64,000 nt of DNA from Natronococcus pandeyae. GTDB taxonomy: Archaea > Halobacteriota > Halobacteria > Halobacteriales > Natrialbaceae. The DNA is taken from positions 62,001 through 126,000 of the forward strand of contig NZ_PHNJ01000007.1 of NCBI RefSeq assembly GCF_008122205.1. Direction: 5' to 3'. The notes below the pieces were generated by a model. The model had not been told where the DNA came from. It saw only the letters and a list, made by a program, of their open reading frames with translations, and did not search any database. The number at the start of each line of letters is the position of its first letter. Within the stretch, counting starts at the first letter, position 1. This document shows positions 44,609-52,571 of the stretch, piece after piece. The position numbers and the translations under genes are program-made.

Positions 44609-45247
44609 ATGCGCGAAGCAATCATCACGCTCAGCGACTCCGAACTCGAGGCGGTTGGCTTCGGCGGCCTCGTTTCTCTCGTTCGAGACGCCGGCGTGCG
44701 TGAGATCCAGATGCTCGAGGACGAGGGGTACACCTGCGTTCCCCAGGTCGAGGTCGAAGCACGGCTCGACGAAGACGCGCTCGAGACGTTCGAGTGCGTC
44801 GACCGATGGGAGCTAGTGACCGAGAAGTCGAACACGTACGTCTATCTCTTCGAACTCACTGCCACTGGGCTTCCACCCGAAATCGACGACGATTTCGACG
44901 AACTGATCGGTACGTGTTCCCCCACTGTGAGCGATCGCGGGATGTTGCTGTCGTTCGTCGGCTCGCAGGAAGCTATCCGCAACGTGCTTCGTCACTACGA
45001 GGCCGCCGGCACCGCCCCGGCCCTCCAAAAACTCGCCGAATACGAGGGCGACCGGAACTCACTCGACGCGCTCACCGACCGCCAGTTCGAGGTGATCCGA
45101 ACGGCCTACGAGATGGGCTTTTACGAAATCCCTCGAGAGGCGTCCACGGAGGACGTCGCAGCAGCGCTGGATCTCAACACGGCGACGGTTTCGGAACATC
45201 TCCAGCGGGCCGAGCGGAATCTCCTGACGCAGCAACTCACGGCGTAA
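44609..45247 (+). CDS. HTH_10 (Bat-type) regulator, paralogue B
   Basis: 212 residues, the same length and domain plan as the protein at 42994-43632 (REAIITLSDSELEAVGFGGL start; HTH_10 at LTDRQFEVIRTAYEMGFYEI ... AALDLNTATVSEHLQRAERN). A likely tandem duplicate that diverged in the sensor half. The stop lies only three bases before the structured 3' flank of the TnpB element, so the element inserted right after this gene. Target sites may be the shared CCCACCCAG motif; this is untested inference. Confidence 0.88.
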   Translation: MREAIITLSDSELEAVGFGGLVSLVRDAGVREIQMLEDEGYTCVPQVEVEARLDEDALETFECVDRWELVTEKSNTYVYLFELTATGLPPEIDDDFDELIGTCSPTVSDRGMLLSFVGSQEAIRNVLRHYEAAGTAPALQKLAEYEGDRNSLDALTDRQFEVIRTAYEMGFYEIPREASTEDVAAALDLNTATVSEHLQRAERNLLTQQLTA

Positions 45248-45250
45248 ATC

Positions 45251-45329
45251 GCCTCGGGGTCAAGTGGTTCGAGAGACTTCGTCTCTCGTCATCACGGAAG
45301 ATCGAAGATCTTCCGTACGACCCCGAGGC
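45251..45329 (-). ncRNA. Three-way-junction RNA structure at the 3' flank of tnpB (candidate omega RNA)
   Basis: An outer 11-bp perfect stem (GCCTCGGGGTC 45251-45261 with GACCCCGAGGC 45319-45329) encloses two perfect hairpins: CGAGAGAC ttc GTCTCTCG (45270-45288) and ACGGAAGATC gaa GATCTTCCGT (45294-45316). It starts 20 bases after the tnpB stop on the same strand. TnpB proteins use a guide RNA from exactly this position, whose 3' end reads into flanking DNA. The assignment as RNA is inference from position and structure. Confidence 0.55.
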
Positions 45330-45348
45330 TTTCGCGTGGACTCCCGTT

Positions 45349-46566
45349 CTATGCCTCAGTAGAGGCAGGGGGTACGTACTCCCCGCTCACGTTCAGCGTC
45401 CCGCGATTCAAGCGCACATCTACGGGTGCGCCTCCATCGTCTGCATTTTGCCGACGACGGAGATACTGCAAACCGATGTTCTTCGAAGCGTTGTAATCGG
45501 CGTGGTTCTTGTACCCACATTTCTGGCACTCGAACACCTCTCCCACCCGATTGTTATCGTGGGTAAACCCACACGTCGAACACCGCTTCGACGTGTTTCG
45601 CGGGTCAACCTGTACGGCTTCGATGCCGTGTTCTTCGGCCTTGTATTCGACGTAGTCGTAGAGGCGTCGGAACGCCCAGACGTGTTGCCACGTCGCCCCT
45701 GGAATATTCTCCCGGATATGGGTCAAATCCTCGAACACGATATGCGAACAGTCGTTTTCGACAGCCTCCACGATAAGTTCGTTCGCCACTGTGTGTAGGT
45801 GTATCTCGAAGCGTCCGTACTCTTTCTGCCCGACCGATTCGATGTTCTCGTGGGCGTGACGAGAACCACACTGTTGAAGCGAACCACGACGTTTCTCGTA
45901 TTCTCGACGCCAGTGGTTGAACTCGTCTGCCGACCAGAATCGCCCCGTCGAAGCGACGGCGAGGTTGTTGACGCCCAAATCCACACCAAGGACTGTTCTG
46001 TGCTTGGACTCGGATTCGGGCGTTTCCTCGTCTGCCTCGACTTTTTCCATCGAGGCGTGGAGATACCAGTCACCGTCCCGATACTGTAAGTGCGCCATCC
46101 GAAACTCGAAGCCCTCGTCGGAGACGTACTTCGTGGGCGGTGTCTCCGAGTCGTCGGGGAGGATGTAATCGCACTCAACACGCCCATCCACGGTGGAGAG
46201 AGAAACGTGATCGCGGTGGAACGTCGCGCTCCGCTTGTCGTACACCGCACTATCCGCAGAAAAGTGCGGTTGCGACGTGTTCTCGCCACGTTTGAGTCGT
46301 TCGACTCCGCTTTTGACGGCTTCAACCGCCCTGCGAATCCCTTTCTGGACGAGGTTCGCGGTGAGGTCGGTTTCGTCGCGGAGTTGGTCGTACAGGGCGC
46401 GTTCGGCTTTCGCTTTGGAAATGACGTGGTAGCCGTCGTCGCCGTGCCAGCACCATTCGCTCGCGGTGTTGGCGCAGTGTTTGAACTGCTCGACAGTCTC
46501 TCGAAGCGAATCGTCGGCTCCTTCGGGAGTGTCGAGTTTGATGACGGCGGTACGACGGTATTCCAC
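45349..46566 (-). CDS. tnpB: TnpB RNA-guided nuclease, intact copy 1
   Basis: 405 residues. RuvC-like catalytic residues D196 (VLGVDLGVN), E279 (HIVFEDLTHIR) and D357 (HADYNASKNIG), plus a zinc ribbon C329/C332/C347/C350, are all present, so DNA cleavage is plausible. TnpB is the ancestor of Cas12 and cuts target DNA beside a short motif, guided by an RNA from the element's 3' end. The protein is full length for the family. The 5' flank shares a TATAAGTAnCATC segment with tnpB copy 2 (see findings). Confidence 0.95.
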   Translation of the reverse strand: MEYRRTAVIKLDTPEGADDSLRETVEQFKHCANTASEWCWHGDDGYHVISKAKAERALYDQLRDETDLTANLVQKGIRRAVEAVKSGVERLKRGENTSQPHFSADSAVYDKRSATFHRDHVSLSTVDGRVECDYILPDDSETPPTKYVSDEGFEFRMAHLQYRDGDWYLHASMEKVEADEETPESESKHRTVLGVDLGVNNLAVASTGRFWSADEFNHWRREYEKRRGSLQQCGSRHAHENIESVGQKEYGRFEIHLHTVANELIVEAVENDCSHIVFEDLTHIRENIPGATWQHVWAFRRLYDYVEYKAEEHGIEAVQVDPRNTSKRCSTCGFTHDNNRVGEVFECQKCGYKNHADYNASKNIGLQYLRRRQNADDGGAPVDVRLNRGTLNVSGEYVPPASTEA

Positions 46567-46658
46567 TGTGATTTCACATATATGGCTGATGTTACTTATA
46601 CGTCTGGGAGTCGGCCTGCCGTCGTGACGTGGTTTGTGTCAGCGGTTGTCGGCTTCCT

Positions 46659-46679
46659 CCCCGACCTCAAGGGTCGGGG
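46659..46679. repeat. Terminal hairpin at the 5' side of tnpB copy 1
   Basis: CCCCGACC tcaag GGTCGGGG, followed by CATCC. Same style as the IS ends at 33069 and 8996. May be the left end of the element or debris of an earlier insertion. Confidence 0.5.
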
Positions 46680-46814
46680 CATCCGCCTTGTACCGCCTGT
46701 GAACTTCTCCGGAGCCGGATTTCCCGTGGTACTCGCCCGTAGAGTCCGGGAGCCGGGAGTGACAACCAACGGATTACACCGAGACGTATTCGGGGCCCGA
46801 GATCGTCGAGCCGG

Positions 46815-46831
46815 TTTAAACCCACCCAGTA
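46815..46831 (+). promoter_or_regulatory. Shared promoter motif, copy 3 (membrane protein/methyltransferase operon)
   Basis: TTTAAACCCACCCAGTA on the plus strand, 48 bases before ATG 46879 (or 18 before an in-frame ATG at 46849). Matches copies 1 and 2 at nearly all positions. Confidence 0.65.
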
Positions 46832-46878
46832 CATCCGCAGGAACCGAGATGCTGGTTTCGGTGTACAGTTCTTCTCGT

Positions 46879-47448
46879 ATGGGAGACCAGACGACAGCGA
46901 ACGACGAACGGTATCGGACGGACACAATCGGTTCCGAATCACTTCCCGCGGACGCCGATCGGCGACTCCGGTGGGGTGCCTATCTGATAGCCACTGCCGG
47001 GCTCATGTTCGTGCTCCACGGGATCGGGTTCATTTACCGGACCTACTACACCTCGGGGTTCGAGCTGGGCGTCGACGAACTCGACGGCGTCACGGCGACC
47101 GAACTCGCCGCGACCCACCCGGAGGTCGCGTCCTACATCGCCCACGTTCACGTGAGCTTCGCCGGCCTCATGATCGCGGTCGGACTCGGCATCGTCGCCC
47201 TCGCCTGGTACGGGGTTCGGCGCGGCGACGGGTGGGCGCTGACGACGGCGCTCGGCGTGCCGCTCGTCTTCGCGGCGTTTTCCCTCCCGGTCCACCAGAC
47301 CGTCCACTTCGAGTTCGACTTCCTGTTGCACCTCGGGCCGGCCGCGCTCGGGTTGCCGATCCTGATCGGCGGCGGCGTGCTGGCCTACCGGGGAACGCGA
47401 TCCGGTAATAGCTCGTCCGCAGTAGCGGAGGTGGCCGATGAGCACTGA
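46879..47448 (+). CDS. Four-helix membrane protein
   Basis: 189 residues from ATG 46879; an in-frame ATG at 46849 would add ten residues and cannot be excluded. Acidic N-terminus, then four hydrophobic helices (WGAYLIATAGLMFVLHGIGF, FAGLMIAVGLGIVALAWYGV, LTTALGVPLVFAAFSLPVHQ, HLGPAALGLPILIGGGVLAY) with a polar loop between helices 1 and 2. No family recognised. It overlaps the methyltransferase gene by 11 bases, so the two are cotranslated under the shared motif promoter. Confidence 0.75.
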   Translation: MGDQTTANDERYRTDTIGSESLPADADRRLRWGAYLIATAGLMFVLHGIGFIYRTYYTSGFELGVDELDGVTATELAATHPEVASYIAHVHVSFAGLMIAVGLGIVALAWYGVRRGDGWALTTALGVPLVFAAFSLPVHQTVHFEFDFLLHLGPAALGLPILIGGGVLAYRGTRSGNSSSAVAEVADEH

Positions 47449-48244
47449 GCCGACAGCAGCACTCGAAGAAGCGTGGTCGACCGGGTCGTACGTCGAACTC
47501 GCCAGGAACTACCGGTCGATGGCCGCACAGCTCGTCGAACGCACGGCCGTCGACTCGAGCGACGAGGTGCTCGACGTCGGATGCGGTACGGGAAACGTCG
47601 CGATCACCGCCGCCCGTCGCGGTGCGCGGGTATCGGGCCTCGACGTCGCTCCCGTCATGCTCGAGCGAGCGCGGGAAAACGCCGAGATCGCCGGTGTCGA
47701 CGACGTCGAGTGGCACGAAGGGGACGCGACCGACCTCCCCTTCGAGGAGAACGCCGTCGACGTGACGCTCTCGTCGCTGGGGCACATGTACGGCGATCCG
47801 CCCGACGCTGCGGCTCGAGAGCTGCTTCGCGTGACGCGACCCGGCGGACGGATCGGATTCACCGCCTGGACGCCGACGGGCCTCTTCCCGAAGATGGCTG
47901 GACTCGTGGCAGCGCGCCTCTCTCCGGACGATCGGCCGGAGTTCTCGGAACCCCCGTTCGCGTGGGGCGATCCCGACGTCGTCACGCAGCGACTGGGAGC
48001 GACCGTCGACGAGTTGACGTTCCGGGCCGAGACGGTGCTGTACCCCGCCCTCTCGCCGGCCCACTTCTGGCGGGAACTGGTCGCTCACTCCGGCCTGTTC
48101 ATCACGTACATCGAACGGGTCGACGACCGGCCGGAACTCCGGGAAGCGGTGCTCGAGACGATCGAATCACACTTCGACGACGGCGAGAATGCAGTCGAAC
48201 TCGAGTACCGCAGTACGACGGCGACGGTTCCGGAATCGAACTAA
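47438..48244 (+). CDS. SAM-dependent methyltransferase (UbiE/Methyltransf_11 type)
   Basis: 268 residues, class I fold: VLDVGCGTGNVA (near 44-55), D in SGLDVAPVMLERAR, and GDATDLPFEENAVDVTLSSL. A C-terminal helical domain probably closes over the substrate (about 170-260). The 'YGDPPDAAAREL' and 'FTAWTPTGLFPKM' segments are typical for Ubi/menaquinone-like or small-molecule methyltransferases, though the real substrate is unknown. Coupled by overlap to the membrane protein before it, which may deliver or bind a lipid-like substrate. Confidence 0.85.
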   Translation: MSTEPTAALEEAWSTGSYVELARNYRSMAAQLVERTAVDSSDEVLDVGCGTGNVAITAARRGARVSGLDVAPVMLERARENAEIAGVDDVEWHEGDATDLPFEENAVDVTLSSLGHMYGDPPDAAARELLRVTRPGGRIGFTAWTPTGLFPKMAGLVAARLSPDDRPEFSEPPFAWGDPDVVTQRLGATVDELTFRAETVLYPALSPAHFWRELVAHSGLFITYIERVDDRPELREAVLETIESHFDDGENAVELEYRSTTATVPESN

Positions 48245-48381
48245 CGAGAGCACTCGAAGGTCGCCCCCCTCGAGAGGAGACTACGACGGCAGGCCGCCGA
48301 CTGGTCACCCCGGTGGTCGATCGGGCGGTACTTCCCGGTCCGCACTCGGTATCGGAGTCAAGGGCGGATTCACCACACCGG

Positions 48382-49032
48382 TCACCGAAAGCGCCTGCCT
48401 TTCGTTTCCGGACCGGTCAGAAACCACTTGAGCAGCGTCGCCTCGCCTCGGCGCAGCACCGTGCTCGCGGTCGACTTGTCGACGCCGACCGTCTCGGCGA
48501 GTTCCGCGAGCGTACACTCCCGCGGTACTTCGAAGTAGCCCTCTCGGAGTGCGGTTTCGAGGAGTTCGCGCTGCCGATCGGTCAACAGCGTCTCCGTGTC
48601 CGTCGTGTGCACCAGCGTTTGCAGTTCGTACGCGACGTCCCCTGCCTCGAGCGCTGCCCGCAGTTGCTCGAGTTCTTCCTGCGTCCCGGTCAGGTCGAAC
48701 TCGAACCAGCCGTTTCGCACGACCACCGGGAACTCGACGGGGAGTGAGAGCAGTTCGACGAAGTCGTAGAGATCGGTATCCGTCGTTTCGTACTTTCCGA
48801 ACGCGCGCCTGTCGGTCGATTCCAGCAGTTCGTACCTGATGATCGCAGGATGCGCGCGCAGCGCGTCGACGGTCGCGTCCGGAGTCGCTGTACTGACCTC
48901 TCCGAGTTCGACCGCGGTGTCGTCCATCCGACGTCCCGCCAGGAGCCTGAACGTCGCGTCGGGAAACCGCCTTGAGAGGTCCGTCACCCATACGCCCTCC
49001 GGCAAACGGATCCGGAACTGTGCGCGAATCAT
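48382..49032 (-). CDS. HTH_10 (Bat-type) regulator, third local copy
   Basis: 216 residues from ATG 49032 (IRAQFRIRLPEGVWVTDLSR). N-terminal half is the bacterio-opsin-activator-type domain (FRLLAGRRMDDTAVELGEVS); C-terminal HTH_10 is LTDRQRELLETALREGYFEV ... AETVGVDKSTASTVLRRGEA. It is more distant from the two 212-residue paralogues. Divergent from the DUF4188 gene 109 bases away, which it may control. Confidence 0.85.
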   Translation of the reverse strand: MIRAQFRIRLPEGVWVTDLSRRFPDATFRLLAGRRMDDTAVELGEVSTATPDATVDALRAHPAIIRYELLESTDRRAFGKYETTDTDLYDFVELLSLPVEFPVVVRNGWFEFDLTGTQEELEQLRAALEAGDVAYELQTLVHTTDTETLLTDRQRELLETALREGYFEVPRECTLAELAETVGVDKSTASTVLRRGEATLLKWFLTGPETKGRRFR

Positions 49033-49140
49033 GGTTCGGTGGTGGGTCGGCGTGACCGTGTCGTCGACCCGAGCCGATATCGGATGGTCGGGTTCGACGC
49101 CAACACGTTGGGGCAATCAGCAAGGAGAACCCCCGCGAGT

Positions 49141-49701
49141 ATGAGTGTGATGGCGACACAGCACCAAAGCGACGACGGGGTTATCGAGCGGAAAGTAACC
49201 GCCGAACGCGAGGCGGAGTTCGTCGTCTTCCACATCGGCGTGCGGATCAACGAGTTCTGGAAGATTCACCGGTGGCTCCCGCTGGTGCTCATCGCGCCAC
49301 GTATGGTCCGCGAACTGGTCGACGATCCGGAGTCGGGCCTGCTCGGGAGTCGAACGGTGGTCGGACCGGGCGTTCGCCACGTCGGGTTCGTCCAGTACTG
49401 GGAGTCGTTCGACGCGTTGCGGGAGTACGCCCGCGACGACGATCGGTTGCACTTCCCTGCCTGGCAGGAGTACTACCGGAGCGGGACCAAGAAGGACACT
49501 GCCGTCGGCATCTGGCACGAAACCTACCTCGTTCGGGCCGGTGAGTACGAGACCGTCTACAACAACATGCCGCCGCACGGACTCGCCGCGTGCGACGGAA
49601 CGGAGATCGTGTCCGCAGGGGGTCGGCGGGAGACGGCTTCCGGTCGGCTGGGTCACCCGGACGGGACGGATTCCGCCGTCGGAACGAGTGAAACGAACTG
49701 A
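49141..49701 (+). CDS. DUF4188-family protein
   Basis: 186 residues from ATG 49141, with AAGGAGA 11-17 bases before. Family features: VVFHIGVRINEFWKIHRWLP, MVRELVDDPESGLLGSRTVV, VQYWESFDALREYARD and VGIWHETYLVRAGEYETVYN. Members have an alpha-beta barrel (dimeric ferredoxin-like) fold related to monooxygenases of the phenylacetaldoxime dehydratase/ABM type; substrate unknown. It is separated from the HTH_10 gene by a divergent promoter and followed by the convergent M28 peptidase gene. Confidence 0.8.
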   Translation: MSVMATQHQSDDGVIERKVTAEREAEFVVFHIGVRINEFWKIHRWLPLVLIAPRMVRELVDDPESGLLGSRTVVGPGVRHVGFVQYWESFDALREYARDDDRLHFPAWQEYYRSGTKKDTAVGIWHETYLVRAGEYETVYNNMPPHGLAACDGTEIVSAGGRRETASGRLGHPDGTDSAVGTSETN

Positions 49702-49769
49702 TCGGCCCATCCGTGAGGCTACACTGCGGATCTGCGTCTCCGACCTTCATCGGATCGGCCGAAATGGAG

Positions 49770-51113
49770 CTACTCGTCGTAGGGCCACCGACCGCCGACC
49801 TTCAGCTCCTGGACGTACCCCTCGTCGAGCATCTCCCTGGTCTGCTCTCGAGTGCGCTGGGGGAACTCGCGGTCGCTCTCGGCGGCGGTGAACGCCGCCG
49901 AAGCGATGAGGACGGACAGGTCCCGCAGATCCCGGAGGTCCAGCTTGTCAAGTGTATCGGCGTGGGTGTGACCCCAGCCGCGGCCGCTCGAGTCGGAGGT
50001 CGAGGACGTCATCGACGCGGGAACGCCCTCCTGGACGAACGCCCACTGGTCGCCGTGCGGGCTGATGGTATCCCCCGTCGCTAACGGGACGTCGAACTCG
50101 TCGGCTACTTCCTCGAAGAGCGCCTCGAGGGCGTCGAACTCGTTGGCGTTGACCCGGAGGTTCCGGGAGTTGCCGGCGCCGTCGACGTTGATGACGCACT
50201 TCACGTTCGACGGGTCCTGGCTCGCCGCGGAGTGGGAGGCGCCCTGCAGGCCGATCTCCTCCGATCCGAAGGGGACGAACCGCACGCGGGTCTCGAGGTC
50301 GTCCTCGACCCGTTTGAGCAGCCGCGCGATCTCGCAGACCAGCGCCGTGCCCGCGCCGTTGTCGTTGGCCCCCTCGGCGATGTCGTGGGCGTCGACGTGG
50401 GCGGTCACCATCACCACCTCGTCGGTGTCCGGTCCGGCCTCGCCGACGACGTTCACCGAGTCGGTGCGCTCGTTGCGGGCGTCCACGTCGAGTTCGACGG
50501 TCAGCGACCCGTCTTCGCTGTGGCGCAGCAGTCGGTGCCCGACCTCCTTCGAGACGCCCACCGCCGGGACGGGGCCGGGCCGGTTGTCGTAGCCGATCTC
50601 GCCGGTCGCCGGCAGACAGCCCTCGACGTGGTTGCGGAAGACGAAGCCGACCGCGCCAGCGTCGACCGCGCTGGCGTACTTCTCCATCCGGTGGAGCCTG
50701 CGGCCGTAGTCGTCGGGCGTCTCGCTCGAGGCCATCGCGATCTTCCCCTCGAGGTCGGCGTCCTCGAAGTCCGCCAGGCGGCCGTAGCCGACGTCGACGA
50801 GTTCCGCCTCGACGGTGTCGCCGGGTGTGCCCGGAAGTCCGATCACCTGGTAGTCGGCCGCGAAGCTCTCTTCGTGGGCACCACTCGTCCGCATCGCGGC
50901 GTCTCCACGCCACCAGCCGTCGATCTCGAACTCGTCGAGATGGACGTTTCGGAGGCCGATCTCTTCGAAGGCCTCCCGGACGCGCTCGGCGCCTCGTCGT
51001 TCACCCTCCTGGCCGGCCATCCGGTTGCCGACGTCGACCAGATCCTCGAGGACGTCCCAGTGAAAGCTACTCGTGTACGCATCGCCGACGACGTCGTTCA
51101 GCAGTTTCGTCAT
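49770..51113 (-). CDS. M28-family zinc aminopeptidase with inserted PA domain
   Basis: 447 residues from ATG 51113; upstream frame runs into the TnpB element's left hairpin and is not native. Catalytic metal ligands: H239 (VTAHVDAHD), D251 (GANDNGAG), E285/E286 (GSEEIGLQG), D311 (INVDGAGN) and H384 (GWGHTHADT), so both zinc sites and the general base are in place. Residues about 85-200 are a protease-associated domain. No signal peptide is seen, so it is intracellular. The TnpB element lies directly upstream and may have replaced its promoter; the S9 peptidase gene was probably its divergent neighbour. Confidence 0.9.
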   Translation of the reverse strand: MTKLLNDVVGDAYTSSFHWDVLEDLVDVGNRMAGQEGERRGAERVREAFEEIGLRNVHLDEFEIDGWWRGDAAMRTSGAHEESFAADYQVIGLPGTPGDTVEAELVDVGYGRLADFEDADLEGKIAMASSETPDDYGRRLHRMEKYASAVDAGAVGFVFRNHVEGCLPATGEIGYDNRPGPVPAVGVSKEVGHRLLRHSEDGSLTVELDVDARNERTDSVNVVGEAGPDTDEVVMVTAHVDAHDIAEGANDNGAGTALVCEIARLLKRVEDDLETRVRFVPFGSEEIGLQGASHSAASQDPSNVKCVINVDGAGNSRNLRVNANEFDALEALFEEVADEFDVPLATGDTISPHGDQWAFVQEGVPASMTSSTSDSSGRGWGHTHADTLDKLDLRDLRDLSVLIASAAFTAAESDREFPQRTREQTREMLDEGYVQELKVGGRWPYDE

Positions 51114-51158
51114 GAATGGCCGAGCGTATGGCTGTTCAACTTCGCGGTCGCGCGGAGT

Positions 51159-51201
51159 CCCCTTCCTCAAGGAGCGACCGGAGGGAGCGAGTAGGGAGGG
51201 G
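51159..51201 (+). repeat. Left terminal hairpin of TnpB element 2
   Basis: CCCCTTCCT (51159-51167) pairs with AGGGAGGGG (51193-51201) with one wobble. The loop contains two GAGCGA words, as does the right-end hairpin at 52490-52538; the two are related sequences. Confidence 0.55.
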
Positions 51202-51265
51202 AGGAGCGCGTTCGCATCGGTCACAAGCACCAATCTATAAGTAGCCATCTACCCACATTGAAATT

Positions 51266-52522
51266 GTGGCAGACGACTACGTGCGTCGGACGGCAATCAC
51301 TCGTCTTGAGGTTACGGACGAGCAACGCGACCTCCTCAAAGATACTATCTCCGAGTGGAAGCGTGGTTGCCAAATCGCCATGGATATGGCGTGGGGAAAG
51401 TGTAGCGCGAAAAGCGACGTACAGCCCCTCGCCTACGACGACGTACGCGAACACACCGACCTCGGTAGTCAGCACGCGATTCTCGCCACCCACCAAGCTG
51501 CACAAGCCATCACCGGCTGTATCGAACGTCGGTCGAAAGGCAAGAAGGTGAGCAAACCGACCTTCACCGCACCCACGGTGAAGTACGATACTCGGACTAT
51601 GACGCTGTTTGATGACGATACGGTGTCGCTTTCCACCACGGAGAGTCGCGTCCGGTGTGACCTTGCTCTACCCGACGCCGACGATGGCTACCAACGGCAG
51701 TACCTCGATTCAGACGAGTGGAGCGTCACGGAAAGTACGCTCACCGCCCGTGATGGCGACTACCACTTACATATCGGCTTCCGCCGACACAAGAATGACA
51801 CCGAGCGGAACACCGCCGAGGACGGAACGGTTCTCGGGGTTGACCTCGGTATCGAAAACCTCGCCGTTACAAGCACCGCCTACTTTTTCAGCGGGCGGGA
51901 GTTGACCCACAACCTCCGCGAGTTCGAGAAGGTACGTGCCGGACTCCAACAGACCGGGACGCGAAGCGCCCACCGAACGCTCGAACAGTCAAGTGACCGC
52001 GAACTTCGATACGTCCGTGACGTATTACACCGGGCGTCGAACGCCATCGTAGACGAAGCACTCCGGTACGACTGTGACGTAATTGTGTTCGAGGACCTGA
52101 CTCACATCCGCGACCGAACCGGAGCGTCGTGGGGTCACAAGTGGGCGTTCCGAACACTCTACGAGCAAGTGGAGTACAAGGCCGAAGCGGAAGGAATCTC
52201 GGTGAAGCAGGTGGGTTCGGCGTACACCTCGAAGCGGTGCGCCGAGTGTGGTTTCACAGCAGACGAGAATCGCCCGACCCGAAACGACTTCCGGTGCGTG
52301 AAGTGCGAGTCGGAAGCGAACGCGGATTACAACGCAGCGAAGAACATCGGTATGCGGTATGTCCGTCGGGGCCAACAGTCGTCTCGGCGGACGGGCAACA
52401 GTCAGCTTGCCCTAAAGTCTGGAACTGTGACGCCGAGTGGCGGATTCACCGCCCACCCGGAAGGGTTCGAGGCCGAGTTCATGGACAAGCCCCACCCTCC
52501 ACGAGCGAACCCGTCAGGGTGA
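51266..52522 (+). CDS. tnpB: TnpB RNA-guided nuclease, intact copy 2
   Basis: 418 residues from GTG 51266. Catalytic D193 (VLGVDLGIEN), E276 (VIVFEDLTHIRD) and D354 (NADYNAAKNIG) and the zinc ribbon C325/C328/C344/C347 are present. It is clearly diverged from copy 1, so the two come from different elements rather than recent copying. A CTATAAGTA box lies 23-31 bases upstream. Its 3' end runs into the terminal hairpin at 52490, as expected when the guide RNA overlaps the coding end. Family role as for copy 1. Confidence 0.95.
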   Translation: MADDYVRRTAITRLEVTDEQRDLLKDTISEWKRGCQIAMDMAWGKCSAKSDVQPLAYDDVREHTDLGSQHAILATHQAAQAITGCIERRSKGKKVSKPTFTAPTVKYDTRTMTLFDDDTVSLSTTESRVRCDLALPDADDGYQRQYLDSDEWSVTESTLTARDGDYHLHIGFRRHKNDTERNTAEDGTVLGVDLGIENLAVTSTAYFFSGRELTHNLREFEKVRAGLQQTGTRSAHRTLEQSSDRELRYVRDVLHRASNAIVDEALRYDCDVIVFEDLTHIRDRTGASWGHKWAFRTLYEQVEYKAEAEGISVKQVGSAYTSKRCAECGFTADENRPTRNDFRCVKCESEANADYNAAKNIGMRYVRRGQQSSRRTGNSQLALKSGTVTPSGGFTAHPEGFEAEFMDKPHPPRANPSG

Positions 52523-52538
52523 GCGAAGTAGGGTGGGG
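52490..52538 (+). ncRNA. Right-end hairpin of tnpB copy 2 (candidate omega RNA scaffold)
   Basis: A perfect 9-bp stem CCCCACCCT (52490-52498) with AGGGTGGGG (52530-52538) surrounds an inner ACCC gtc AGGGT-type hairpin. It overlaps the last codons of tnpB. The following TAGTTGAC marks the element end, so the guide would read ATCGACGG onward. Confidence 0.5.
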
Positions 52539-52571
52539 TAGTTGACATCGACGGCATTTGTGGACCAGAGT

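Larger units (their letters stand above)
45251..46679 (-). mobile_element. TnpB-only element 1 (IS1341 type)
   Basis: An intact tnpB bordered by the three-way-junction structure on its 3' side and a hairpin on its 5' side (CCCCGACC tcaag GGTCGGGG, 46659-46679). No tnpA transposase is present, so mobility would need a TnpA from elsewhere. Insertion is between paralogue B and the membrane-protein operon. Exact borders are estimated from the hairpins. Confidence 0.6.
51159..52546 (+). mobile_element. TnpB-only element 2 (IS1341 type)
   Basis: An intact tnpB between two related hairpins (51159-51201 and 52490-52538); the right one is followed by TAGTTGAC. No tnpA gene. It splits the former divergent intergenic region between the M28 and S9 peptidase genes. 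Confidence 0.65.
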
